Shown here: positions 1-4,689 of the stretch, piece after piece
Layout of the letters: each line of letters begins with the position of its first letter
How positions within the stretch are numbered: the stretch's first letter is position 1
Source: Vulcanimicrobiota bacterium
GTDB lineage: Bacteria; Eremiobacterota; Eremiobacteria; Baltobacterales; Baltobacteraceae
Length of the DNA: 5,307 nucleotides
Assembly (NCBI GenBank): GCA_028287545.1
Contig: JAQBPL010000098.1
Span: 1-5,307, forward strand
Direction: 5' to 3'
The notes under the pieces: model-generated
Database searches by the model: none
Seen by the model: only the letters and a program-made list of their open reading frames with translations
Told to the model about the DNA's origin: nothing
Program-made: the position numbers and the translations under genes

Positions 1-144
1 ATCTGCGCGTCGCTCGATTTCGCCGGCACCGCCGATCTGACGCGCGAGGGGAGCCAAGCCTTCGGCGCGCGCATGTGCGCCGAACTCGACGAGCTCGGCA
101 GCTCGATCGTCTCGACCTATTTCCCCCGCGTCCCGGTGGGCTGA
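1..144 (+). CDS. C-terminal end of an alpha-E (DUF403-like) protein, partial
   Basis: Frame 1 is open from the first base to TGA at 142-144, giving 47 visible residues; the start lies outside the window. The end of the protein, with the segments ELDELGSSIV and STYFPRVPVG, resembles the C-terminal helix of alpha-E (DUF403/COG2307) proteins, which typically finish with a leucine/arginine-rich helix followed by a short segment around TYF. The stop overlaps the next start by one base (TGATG), so the two genes are probably translationally coupled. Alpha-E genes are commonly found beside transglutaminase-like and circularly permuted ATP-grasp genes, which supports the call. Only a short tail is visible, so the family assignment rests mostly on context. 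The coding frame itself is well supported by G/C-ending codons and by the coupled downstream start. Confidence 0.6.
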   Translation: MCASLDFAGTADLTREGSQAFGARMCAELDELGSSIVSTYFPRVPVG

Positions 145-1034
145 TGCGGTACACGATCGCCCACCGCACGCGCTACTACTATCCGGTCCCCGTTCACGAC
201 AGCCACACGATCGTCCACCTGCAGCCCCGCAGCGACGCCTCGCAGTACTGCACGCGGTACGAGCTGAGCGTTTCGCCGCGGACGCGGGTCTTCTCATATG
301 CCGATCGCTTCGGCAACGACGTCCAGCACTTCGCGATCCTGCCGGAACACGCCATGCTCGAGGTGATCGCGCGCTCGCAGGTGGTGACGGCGCGCGGTGC
401 GCCGGCGGCCCCCGAGCCGCTGCCGCGCAGTCTGGTCGACGCCGACCCGCAGCGCGACGAGCTCTTCGACTACCTCCACGGCAGCCGGTACATCACCTTT
501 GGCGACGGCCTCGGCGCGTTCGCCGACCAGGTCGGCACGCCGGGCCCGGACGACGACATCGTCGGCTGGCTGCAGCACGCCTCGCACACGCTGCACGATG
601 AGTTCACGTACGACAAGACGACGACCAGCGTCCATGCGACCGTCGAGGAGTCGGTTCGCCTGCGGGCCGGCGTGTGCCAGGACTTCGCGCACGTGCTGAT
701 CGCGCTGTGTCGCCGGGCGGGCATTCCGGCGCGCTACGTCAGCGGCTACATCGCCGGCGGCGGCGAAACGCTCGGCGCCGAAGCGTCGCACGCTTGGGCG
801 GAAGCGTATCTGGGCCCGCGCGGCTGGATCGGCATCGACCCGACCAACGATACCTGGATCGGCGATGCGTTCGTGCGCATCGCGACCGGCCGCGACTACC
901 GCGACGTCAGCCCCGTCCGCGGCGTCTTCACCGGCGCATCCTCGAGCATCATGTCGGTCGACGTCGCCGTCGAAGCCCTCTCCCACGCCCAACAACAATT
1001 CCAAGAAAACGACTACCAGCAACAGCAGCAATAG
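144..1034 (+). CDS. Transglutaminase-like cysteine hydrolase with glutamine-rich C-terminal tail
   Basis: The product is 296 residues. Residues 1-80 match the bacterial transglutaminase N-terminal beta domain (opening MRYTIAHRTRYYYPVPV), followed by a transglutaminase-core papain-like fold. The catalytic triad is readable: Cys178 in RAGVCQDFAH, His216 in EASHAWAEAY and Asp232 in GIDPTND. The conserved post-core segment GRDYRDVSPVRGVFTG is also present. I chose ATG 144 rather than the in-frame upstream start at 75 because it gives the usual family N-terminus and overlaps the preceding stop by one base. There is no signal peptide, so the protein is probably cytoplasmic. Family members are usually thought to act as peptidases or amidases beside alpha-E and ATP-grasp partners; the substrate is unknown. 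The last 14 residues contain nine Gln, which is unusual. A decayed copy of parts of the 3' end follows the stop. The fold call is secure; the reaction is not. Confidence 0.93.
   Translation: MRYTIAHRTRYYYPVPVHDSHTIVHLQPRSDASQYCTRYELSVSPRTRVFSYADRFGNDVQHFAILPEHAMLEVIARSQVVTARGAPAAPEPLPRSLVDADPQRDELFDYLHGSRYITFGDGLGAFADQVGTPGPDDDIVGWLQHASHTLHDEFTYDKTTTSVHATVEESVRLRAGVCQDFAHVLIALCRRAGIPARYVSGYIAGGGETLGAEASHAWAEAYLGPRGWIGIDPTNDTWIGDAFVRIATGRDYRDVSPVRGVFTGASSSIMSVDVAVEALSHAQQQFQENDYQQQQQ
984..1034 (+). other. Glutamine-rich C-terminal tail of the transglutaminase
   Basis: The final codons read HAQQQFQENDYQQQQQ and stop (residues 281-296), with Gln at 283-285, 287 and 292-296. The codons mix CAA and CAG, so this is not a pure trinucleotide run. 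The tail lies beyond the usual end of the catalytic fold. Confidence 0.85.
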
Positions 1035-1044
1035 CCGGAACCGC

Positions 1045-1104
1045 TACCGGGACGTTAGTCCCGTCCGCGGGTCTTTACGGGCTTACCAGCAACAGCAGCA
1101 GTAG
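1045..1104 (+). pseudogene. Decayed copy of the transglutaminase 3' end
   Basis: Two blocks repeat the gene just upstream. Bases 1045-1082 align with 897-935 of the gene (the YRDVSPVRGVFTG codons), with five substitutions, all at third positions and all synonymous, plus one missing base after 1070. Bases 1084-1104 match the terminal 1014-1034 (codons YQQQQQ and stop) at 20 of 21 positions. The 78 bases that separate the two blocks in the gene (936-1013) are reduced to a single base here. As it stands the copy reads YRDVSPVRGSLRAYQQQQQ and stop in the frame one base ahead of the gene. This looks like the 3' remnant of a former tandem paralogue rather than a fresh duplication. It lacks the catalytic region and any start of its own. 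Confidence 0.7.
1048..1063 (+). terminator. Hairpin behind the transglutaminase, possible terminator
   Basis: CGGGAC (1048-1053) and GTCCCG (1058-1063) form a perfect six-pair stem around a GTTA loop, 14 bases after the transglutaminase stop. No T-run follows, so intrinsic termination is uncertain. The stem was partly created by substitutions in the decayed repeat copy. Confidence 0.25.
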
Positions 1105-1131
1105 TCGCTAATTGATCGCACGGCCGCCTGT

Positions 1132-1149
1132 CGCTCAGAGAGATGAGCG
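1132..1149 (+). terminator. Perfect hairpin in the gap before the lipoprotein gene
   Basis: CGCTCA (1132-1137) and TGAGCG (1144-1149) are perfectly complementary around a GAGAGA loop. No T-run follows. It may end or stabilise the transglutaminase transcript. The octamer GCTCAGAG at 1133-1140 recurs at 1162-1169. Confidence 0.25.
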
Positions 1150-1192
1150 CACGCGTACTGTGCTCAGAGTTCGCTTGTGTTAGCGTTTGGCC

Positions 1193-1215
1193 ACGACGAG
1201 CGATCCGTTCGTCGT
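1193..1215 (+). promoter_or_regulatory. Near-palindrome just upstream of the lipoprotein ribosome-binding site
   Basis: ACGACGA (1193-1199) is the exact reverse complement of TCGTCGT (1209-1215). Inside it, 1201-1202 pair with 1206-1207, and 1200/1208 would be a G-U pair in RNA, leaving a three-base centre. The element ends five bases before the GGAG of the lipoprotein gene. It could be an operator or a 5'-leader hairpin. I see no convincing -35/-10 pair to decide between these. Confidence 0.4.
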
Positions 1216-1233
1216 ACCCTGGAGCGTGCACAC

Positions 1234-2871
1234 ATGCAGAGTTCTCAACTTGTGCGTGCGGCTTGCGTTCTGTCGGCGTTCGCGTTGAGCGCTTGCGGTG
1301 GTGGCGGCACGAAATCCGTCACGCCGACGACGTCCGCACAAGCCCCCGGTACAACACAATCCCCCACCACCGCGTCCACGAGCTTCGCCACTTCGACGGC
1401 GTCGTCGACGCACGATTTAGCGCCGGCCGGCGGCTTCACGGGCGCGATTTCCCTGACCGGCGCATCTGCGGCGTCGACGATGACCGCGACGTCGAGCACG
1501 ATCGCCCCTGACGGTGCGTACACGCAGAGCTCGGTGCGCAGCCCGCAAAGCGGTACCCTGACGTTCTATTTCTACGTGACGCTGGCTACACCGATCACGG
1601 TCACCTTCACGGGACTCCCCGGCTTCTCGCTGACGTTGCCCTCGACGATCCCGACGACCGGCCGCAGCTTCTTCTACGCGATCTCCGATCCGACGATCAA
1701 GGACGTCACTTTGGCATTCCGCACGGAAGGACCGGCCGTGGTGTCGGGACAGAACATCACGTTCGCTCCAAGCGCGAACCCGATCACGCTGCAAGCCGGG
1801 CAGAAGTATGTCGTGACGTTCTACGCGACGTCACTCTCCGGAACGGTCCCGGTCACGACGATTGCGGTTCCGAACGTACCGCCCGCGACCGGAACCTGGA
1901 GCTTCGACATCAGCGCAGTCGACCCGTCGAAGCATGCCTACTACCTCGCCGACCGCACCAACTTCAGTCTGGATATCGTCGATACGAACGCGACCAGGCT
2001 CGTCGCCCAGATTCCGGGGTTCGTCGGCTTCACCGGAGATAACGCCACGTCCGGACCAGACGGCGTCGTTCCGATTCCCGGGACCAACACGGTCTATGTC
2101 GGAGACGGCAAGAGTCAGGTGCAAGTCGTCGACGTGTCGACCCGTGCGATCACCAAGACGATCAGCACGGCGATCGTTCCCGGCGACCTCTTCCGCTCCG
2201 ACGAGGGGTCGTACGATCCCGACGACAAGATCGTCGCTTTCGCGAACAACGCGGATACGCCGCCGTTCATCACCTTCATCTCCACCGCGACGAACCAGGT
2301 GCTCGCGCACTACGTCTTTACCGGCGCATCGGGCGTGGAGCAAAGCCAATACGACCCCACGACGAAACTCTTCTTCGTCAACGTCGTCGGCACGCCGGCG
2401 AATCCCGGCGGCGAGGTCGATACGTTCGACCCGGCGACGGTACTCGCAAAAGCTCCGGTGGTGAAGTCGCGCTATCCGCTGACGAATTGCGCACCGACCG
2501 GCATGGCCGTCGGGTTGAACGATCAGCTGTTGATCGGCTGCGACCCTCCGAGCGGCGCGCTGACGACGATCGTCCTCGATGCCGCGACCGGCACGGTGGT
2601 CAAAACGTTCACCCAGGTCGGCGGTTCCGATGAAGTGTGGTTCAACCCGGGGAACAATCGGTTCTACACGGCATCGCGCACCTGGACCAAGACCGGAATC
2701 GTCGGCGGTCCGCCTGCGCCGGTCCTCGGCGTCATCGATGCTGCGACGCTGACCTTCATCCAGAACGTCCCGACGGAGACGAATGCCCACTCCGTCGCGG
2801 CCGATCCGGTGACCAACCACATCTTCGTCCCACTCCCGACGAAGGGGATCGGCGTGTACTCCGGCTTCTAG
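1234..2871 (+). CDS. Lipoprotein with Ser/Thr linker and YVTN/YncE-like beta-propeller
   Basis: The 545-residue product opens with a lipoprotein signal peptide: basic Arg8, a hydrophobic stretch and the lipobox LSAC with acceptor Cys21, followed by GGGG. ATG 1234 is chosen over the in-frame start at 1177 because it gives this signal and has GGAG at 1221-1224, nine bases upstream. Residues 25-70 are a Ser/Thr/Pro/Ala-rich linker. Residues about 75-215 form a beta-rich domain I cannot name (for example GTLTFYFYVTLATPITVTF). Residues about 218-545 look like a beta-propeller of YVTN/YncE type, with blade repeats such as VQVVDVSTRAITKTI, TFISTATNQVLAHYVF, TIVLDAATGTVVKTF, LGVIDAATLTFIQNV and SVAADPVTNHIFVPL. 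It probably sits on the outside of a membrane. The ligand or role is unknown; no catalytic residues are evident. It appears to be a single-gene unit. Confidence 0.85.
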   Translation: MQSSQLVRAACVLSAFALSACGGGGTKSVTPTTSAQAPGTTQSPTTASTSFATSTASSTHDLAPAGGFTGAISLTGASAASTMTATSSTIAPDGAYTQSSVRSPQSGTLTFYFYVTLATPITVTFTGLPGFSLTLPSTIPTTGRSFFYAISDPTIKDVTLAFRTEGPAVVSGQNITFAPSANPITLQAGQKYVVTFYATSLSGTVPVTTIAVPNVPPATGTWSFDISAVDPSKHAYYLADRTNFSLDIVDTNATRLVAQIPGFVGFTGDNATSGPDGVVPIPGTNTVYVGDGKSQVQVVDVSTRAITKTISTAIVPGDLFRSDEGSYDPDDKIVAFANNADTPPFITFISTATNQVLAHYVFTGASGVEQSQYDPTTKLFFVNVVGTPANPGGEVDTFDPATVLAKAPVVKSRYPLTNCAPTGMAVGLNDQLLIGCDPPSGALTTIVLDAATGTVVKTFTQVGGSDEVWFNPGNNRFYTASRTWTKTGIVGGPPAPVLGVIDAATLTFIQNVPTETNAHSVAADPVTNHIFVPLPTKGIGVYSGF

Positions 2872-3031
2872 CCTACCGCTGGTCGAAGGGACCAACGGGC
2901 GCGCCTCGTGTCACCTTGCGCGGCGGCATGAGGCGCGCTCGCTACATATGCGAAGTCAATACGGCGAGGAAGGCGGCTGACGTCGCCGAAGGCCGCGCTT
3001 GAGATTGCCCCTATACCTGAGGCGAGGCGGA
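2872..3031. other. Gap between the lipoprotein and VOC genes
   Basis: These 160 bases hold no convincing gene. Two short motifs, gtcgaaggg at 2882-2890 and gtgtcacc at 2908-2915, resemble parts of the palindromic repeat found later, but in swapped order, and may be an eroded copy. A 24-codon ORF at 2928-3002 has no supporting features. A double GAGG (3019-3022 and 3024-3027) serves the VOC gene. Confidence 0.4.
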
Positions 3032-3418
3032 ATGACGATGAACGGACATCCCTTTGCGGTTACCGGTATGGACCTGAGCGGCTACATGGTCAAGGATGCG
3101 CGTCGTGCGATCGGCTTCTATCGCGACGTGTTAGGACTCGAGCCGGTGAAGGTGTATCCGGACGATCGGGGAGCCGAATATGAGCTTGCGGACGGGACGA
3201 CGTTCGGGCTGTGGGGCGGCGGCGGAGCGGTGATGCCGTTCCAACCCAGCAACGGCATCCTCTTTGCGGTCGACGACCTCGATGCCGCCGTCGCGGCACT
3301 CAAAGCCCGCGGCATAGCGATACACATGCAGCACGAAACACCCGTCTGCTTCATGGCGATGATCAGCGACACCGAAGGCAACAGCATCACCTTGCACAAG
3401 CGCAAGCCTTCGACGTGA
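3032..3418 (+). CDS. VOC-fold (glyoxalase/bleomycin-resistance family) protein
   Basis: The product is 128 residues, the usual size for a single-unit VOC protein of two beta-alpha-beta-beta-beta modules. The first module shows YMVKDARRAIGFYRDVLGLEPV (residues 18-39 in part), the helix-turn typical of the family. The second shows GILFAVDDLDAAVAALKARGI and ends with SDTEGNSITLHKR (112-124). ATG 3032 is preferred to the in-frame TTG at 2999 because GAGG at 3019-3022 sits nine bases before it; ATG 3038 is a close alternative. The usual first-strand metal histidine is not present around residues 13-17, and Thr120 occupies the place where a metal glutamate commonly follows the DxEGN turn. A metal-dependent glyoxalase or extradiol activity is therefore doubtful; a binding or antibiotic-sequestering role is possible. 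It is a probable monocistron, convergent with the GIY-YIG gene. Confidence 0.88.
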   Translation: MTMNGHPFAVTGMDLSGYMVKDARRAIGFYRDVLGLEPVKVYPDDRGAEYELADGTTFGLWGGGGAVMPFQPSNGILFAVDDLDAAVAALKARGIAIHMQHETPVCFMAMISDTEGNSITLHKRKPST

Positions 3419-3461
3419 CGAACTCCCGTTAGTCGCCTTTCAGGCCAGATGGCGCCCCTAC

Positions 3462-3484
3462 GTCACCCTAAACTTGTCTCGGGC
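3462..3484 (+). repeat. Degenerate copy A of the palindromic repeat
   Basis: It begins gtcaccctaaacttgtctc. It matches the better copy at 3584-3606 apart from several substitutions (AA for GA in the middle, TCTCGGG for the CGAAGGG end). It lies in the same orientation as copy C, 43 bases after the VOC stop. Confidence 0.55.
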
Positions 3485-3497
3485 AGCGGGGCGTGGC

Positions 3498-3580
3498 GGC
3501 GCGATCGTGGCTCACCCTTCGACGAGCTCAGGGTGACAGAAGCCGACGCGAAAACGTGAAAGCGCGAACGGCCACGAACC
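3498..3580 (-). repeat. Long copy B of the composite palindromic repeat
   Basis: The left flank is GGCGCGATCGTGG, followed by the core at 3512-3536: TCACCCT (3512-3518) paired with AGGGTGA (3530-3536) around an 11-base centre. A variable middle follows, then the right flank GAACGGCCACGAACC ending at 3580. The outer arms TCGTGGC (3505-3511) and GCCACGA (3571-3577) are exact reverse complements. Compared with the copy at 3935-4009 it has about eight extra bases (near 3561-3568). It lies between the convergent VOC and GIY-YIG genes. Confidence 0.75.
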
Positions 3581-3582
3581 GC

Positions 3583-3606
3583 TGTCACCCTGAGCTTGTC
3601 GAAGGG
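3583..3606 (+). repeat. Core copy C, inverted relative to copy B, inside the GIY-YIG 3' end
   Basis: These 24 bases run from tgtcaccctgag to gtcgaaggg and are the reverse complement of 3515-3538 in copy B at 23 of 24 positions, with a 44-base spacer. B and C together could fold into one long hairpin between the convergent genes. Bases 3585-3606 also encode the C-terminal residues and stop of the GIY-YIG protein on the minus strand. Confidence 0.85.
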
Positions 3607-3890
3607 CCGTGGACGTGAGCGAGCCGGCGGATCTCATTCCAATCGCCGGCGATTAACGCGCGTTTCTTCGCGCGACGCCAACCTTTGAGCCGCTTCTCGG
3701 CAAAGATCGCCTCGTCCGGGGTCGAGAACAATTGCGCGTACACGAGCTTCACCGGACGCCGGTGGTGTGTGTAACACGTAGGACTCCAACCGCTTGCGTG
3801 TTGCGCGACCCGCACTTCTACGTTTGACGTAACGCCGACGTAGTAACTGCCGTCCCGACATTCGAGCATATAGACCCAAAATTGCTTCAC
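3585..3890 (-). CDS. GIY-YIG nuclease-domain protein
   Basis: The 101-residue product is a stand-alone GIY-YIG domain of the UvrC-N/YhbQ type. VYM (residues 6-8) and YVG (17-19) stand for the GIY and YIG motifs; Arg27, His31 and the probable metal ligand Glu65 (IFAEKRLKGW) are in the expected places. The start is GTG at 3888-3890, which gives the normal family N-terminus (MKQFWVYMLECRDGSYYVG); no clear ribosome-binding site is visible, and ATG at residue 8 would cut into the first motif. The last residues, GPSTSSG, and the stop are encoded by repeat copy C, so the native C-terminus was replaced or extended by the repeat. Family members are presumed DNA endonucleases, but the cellular role of these small solo versions is mostly unproven. 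The gene lies between two repeat-bearing gaps. Confidence 0.9.
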   Translation of the reverse strand: MKQFWVYMLECRDGSYYVGVTSNVEVRVAQHASGWSPTCYTHHRRPVKLVYAQLFSTPDEAIFAEKRLKGWRRAKKRALIAGDWNEIRRLAHVHGPSTSSG

Positions 3891-3914
3891 GCCGGTACAA
3901 TCCCGACGGGAGCG

Positions 3915-3931
3915 CCCTTAGACAAGCGCAC
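3915..3931 (-). repeat. Partial core copy G of the repeat
   Basis: CCCTTAGACAAGCGCA matches the first part of the core (CCCTTCGACAAGCTCA) at 14 of 16 positions. It lies 37 bases before the core of the long copy D, in the same orientation. It sits upstream of the GIY-YIG start. Confidence 0.45.
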
Positions 3932-3934
3932 GAG

Positions 3935-4009
3935 GGCGCGATTGTGGCTCACCCTTCGACGAGCTCAGGGTGACAAAGGCGAACGCGATACCGTGAACGG
4001 CCACAAACC
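3935..4009 (-). repeat. Long copy D of the composite palindromic repeat
   Basis: It has the same architecture as copy B: GGCGCGATTGTGG, core with TCACCCT (3949-3955) paired with AGGGTGA (3967-3973), a middle sharing ACGCGA and CGTGA, then GAACGGCCACAAACC. The outer arms TTGTGGC (3942-3948) and GCCACAA (4000-4006) are exact reverse complements. Relative to copy B both arms changed together (C-G pair to T-A pair). It lies 22 bases beyond the stop of the Uma2 gene. Confidence 0.75.
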
Positions 4010-4031
4010 ACCCGGGGGGAGGGATGGCTCG

Positions 4032-4568
4032 CTAGTTGCCGAGGTACAGGCCTCCGAACATGGCGTTGGTTTCGTAGGCGAATCCCGGCATCGACGGGTG
4101 CGATACGGTTTCGCCGGGGCCGAAACGAAGTACGCCGTCGCGTGCGTGGGCGACGACCGTGCGATGCGGCGGATCGACGACGTAGACCACCATCGTTCCG
4201 GCGGCGAGGTAAGCGCGCACCTTCCAGGCTAGGTCGCGTTCCGACTCGCCGACCGAAAGGATTTCGACCGCGACTTCCGGCGCGCGCGGGGGTGATTCCG
4301 ACGCCGCTGGGCCCAGCGCGTCGAGTGACTCTCGTGAGAGGTACGCGACGTCCGGCACGAGCGACACGAAGGCGTAGCCGGTGGCCGCAAACTCGTGTCG
4401 CCACTCGTGATACGCCTCGCCGCGGCCGGCCGCCCATGCGTTGAGCGCGTTCATCCACCGCGCCTCGAGGGCTTGGTGACGCCGCTTCGGGCTCATCTTC
4501 TGCACCAAGCGGCCGTCGATGAGCTCGGTCGCCGGTCGAGTTTCCGGGATCGGGATGGGGGCGAGCAT
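4032..4568 (-). CDS. Uma2-family (DUF820) PD-(D/E)XK nuclease-fold protein
   Basis: The 178-residue product carries the Uma2 signature in order: TELIDGRLVQKMSP (14-27), a helix with RHQALEARW, VPDVAYLSRE (71-80) with the acidic Asp73, PEVAVEILSVGESERDLAWKVRAYLAAGTMVVYVVDP (97-133 in part) with Glu102 and Lys116, and a closing beta region. Length is normal for the family. The start at 4568 is chosen because AGGAGG lies five bases ahead of it; the longer in-frame ORF to 4616 would add 16 residues encoded partly by repeat DNA. Uma2 proteins have a restriction-endonuclease-like fold, are abundant in cyanobacteria and several soil lineages, and have no settled cellular role. It is apparently monocistronic; a possible promoter lies in the gap upstream. 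Confidence 0.9.
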   Translation of the reverse strand: MLAPIPIPETRPATELIDGRLVQKMSPKRRHQALEARWMNALNAWAAGRGEAYHEWRHEFAATGYAFVSLVPDVAYLSRESLDALGPAASESPPRAPEVAVEILSVGESERDLAWKVRAYLAAGTMVVYVVDPPHRTVVAHARDGVLRFGPGETVSHPSMPGFAYETNAMFGGLYLGN

Positions 4569-4571
4569 CGC

Positions 4572-4580
4572 GTCCTCCTC
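4572..4580 (-). promoter_or_regulatory. Strong ribosome-binding site of the Uma2 gene
   Basis: On the minus strand GAGGAGGACGCG runs straight into ATG. The consensus-perfect AGGAGG decides for the start at 4568 over the longer ORF. Confidence 0.75.
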
Positions 4581-4585
4581 ACGCA

Positions 4586-4616
4586 ATGCTATCACTACTG
4601 GCGCGCCGATGGACAA
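4586..4616 (-). promoter_or_regulatory. Possible promoter of the Uma2 gene
   Basis: On the minus strand TTGTCC (4616-4611) could serve as -35, with GATAGC (17-base spacing) or TAGCAT (4591-4586, 19-base spacing) as -10. Each box matches the sigma70 consensus only partly. The -35 falls inside a degenerate repeat copy. Confidence 0.25.
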
Positions 4617-4628
4617 GGTCAGGGTGAC
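4611..4628 (-). repeat. Partial core copy F of the repeat
   Basis: ggacaaggtcagggtgac matches the second half of the core (GACAAGCTCAGGGTGAC) with one substitution after the first base. It lies about 50 bases before the equivalent point of copy E, in the same orientation. Confidence 0.6.
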
Positions 4629-4638
4629 GCGGCGTGAG

Positions 4639-4680
4639 GGCGCGATCGTGGCTCACCCTTCGACAGGCTCAGGGTGACAA
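4639..4680 (-). repeat. Copy E of the composite repeat, right part missing
   Basis: The left flank GGCGCGATCGTGG is intact and the core TCACCCT (4653-4659) pairs with AGGGTGA (4671-4677) around TCGACAGGCTC. The right flank seen in copies B and D is absent: the element stops about ten bases from the stop codon of the adaptor gene. The hairpin may help end that transcript, but no T-run follows it. Confidence 0.75.
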
Positions 4681-4689
4681 AATTCGTGA

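Noticed and set aside
75..143. Upstream start that would lengthen the transglutaminase by 23 residues
   Set aside because: The extra residues overlap the alpha-E tail and are not like the family N-terminus; ATG 144 is coupled to the upstream stop.
294..1031. 245-codon minus-strand ORF opposite the transglutaminase
   Set aside because: It is a shadow of the G/C-rich third positions of the plus-strand gene; the product is Arg/Val/Ala-rich with no domain, while the plus strand has a full catalytic triad.
1831..2895. 354-codon minus-strand ORF opposite the propeller gene
   Set aside because: Arg/Asp-rich composition without recognisable motifs; the plus strand has a lipobox and clear blade repeats.
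2882..2915. Possible eroded repeat copy behind the lipoprotein gene
   Set aside because: Only two short pieces (gtcgaaggg and gtgtcacc) match and in the wrong order, so it cannot be told from chance.
2928..3002. 24-codon ORF in the gap before the VOC gene
   Set aside because: No ribosome-binding site, no recognisable product, and a length expected by chance in GC-rich DNA.
3949..4458. 169-codon minus-strand ORF overlapping the Uma2 gene
   Set aside because: Arg-rich out-of-frame product whose end is read from repeat copy D; Uma2 motifs are in the other frame.
3462..4680. CRISPR array
   Set aside because: The repeats are irregularly spaced, occur in both orientations and are separated by whole genes; there is no regular spacer series and no cas gene.
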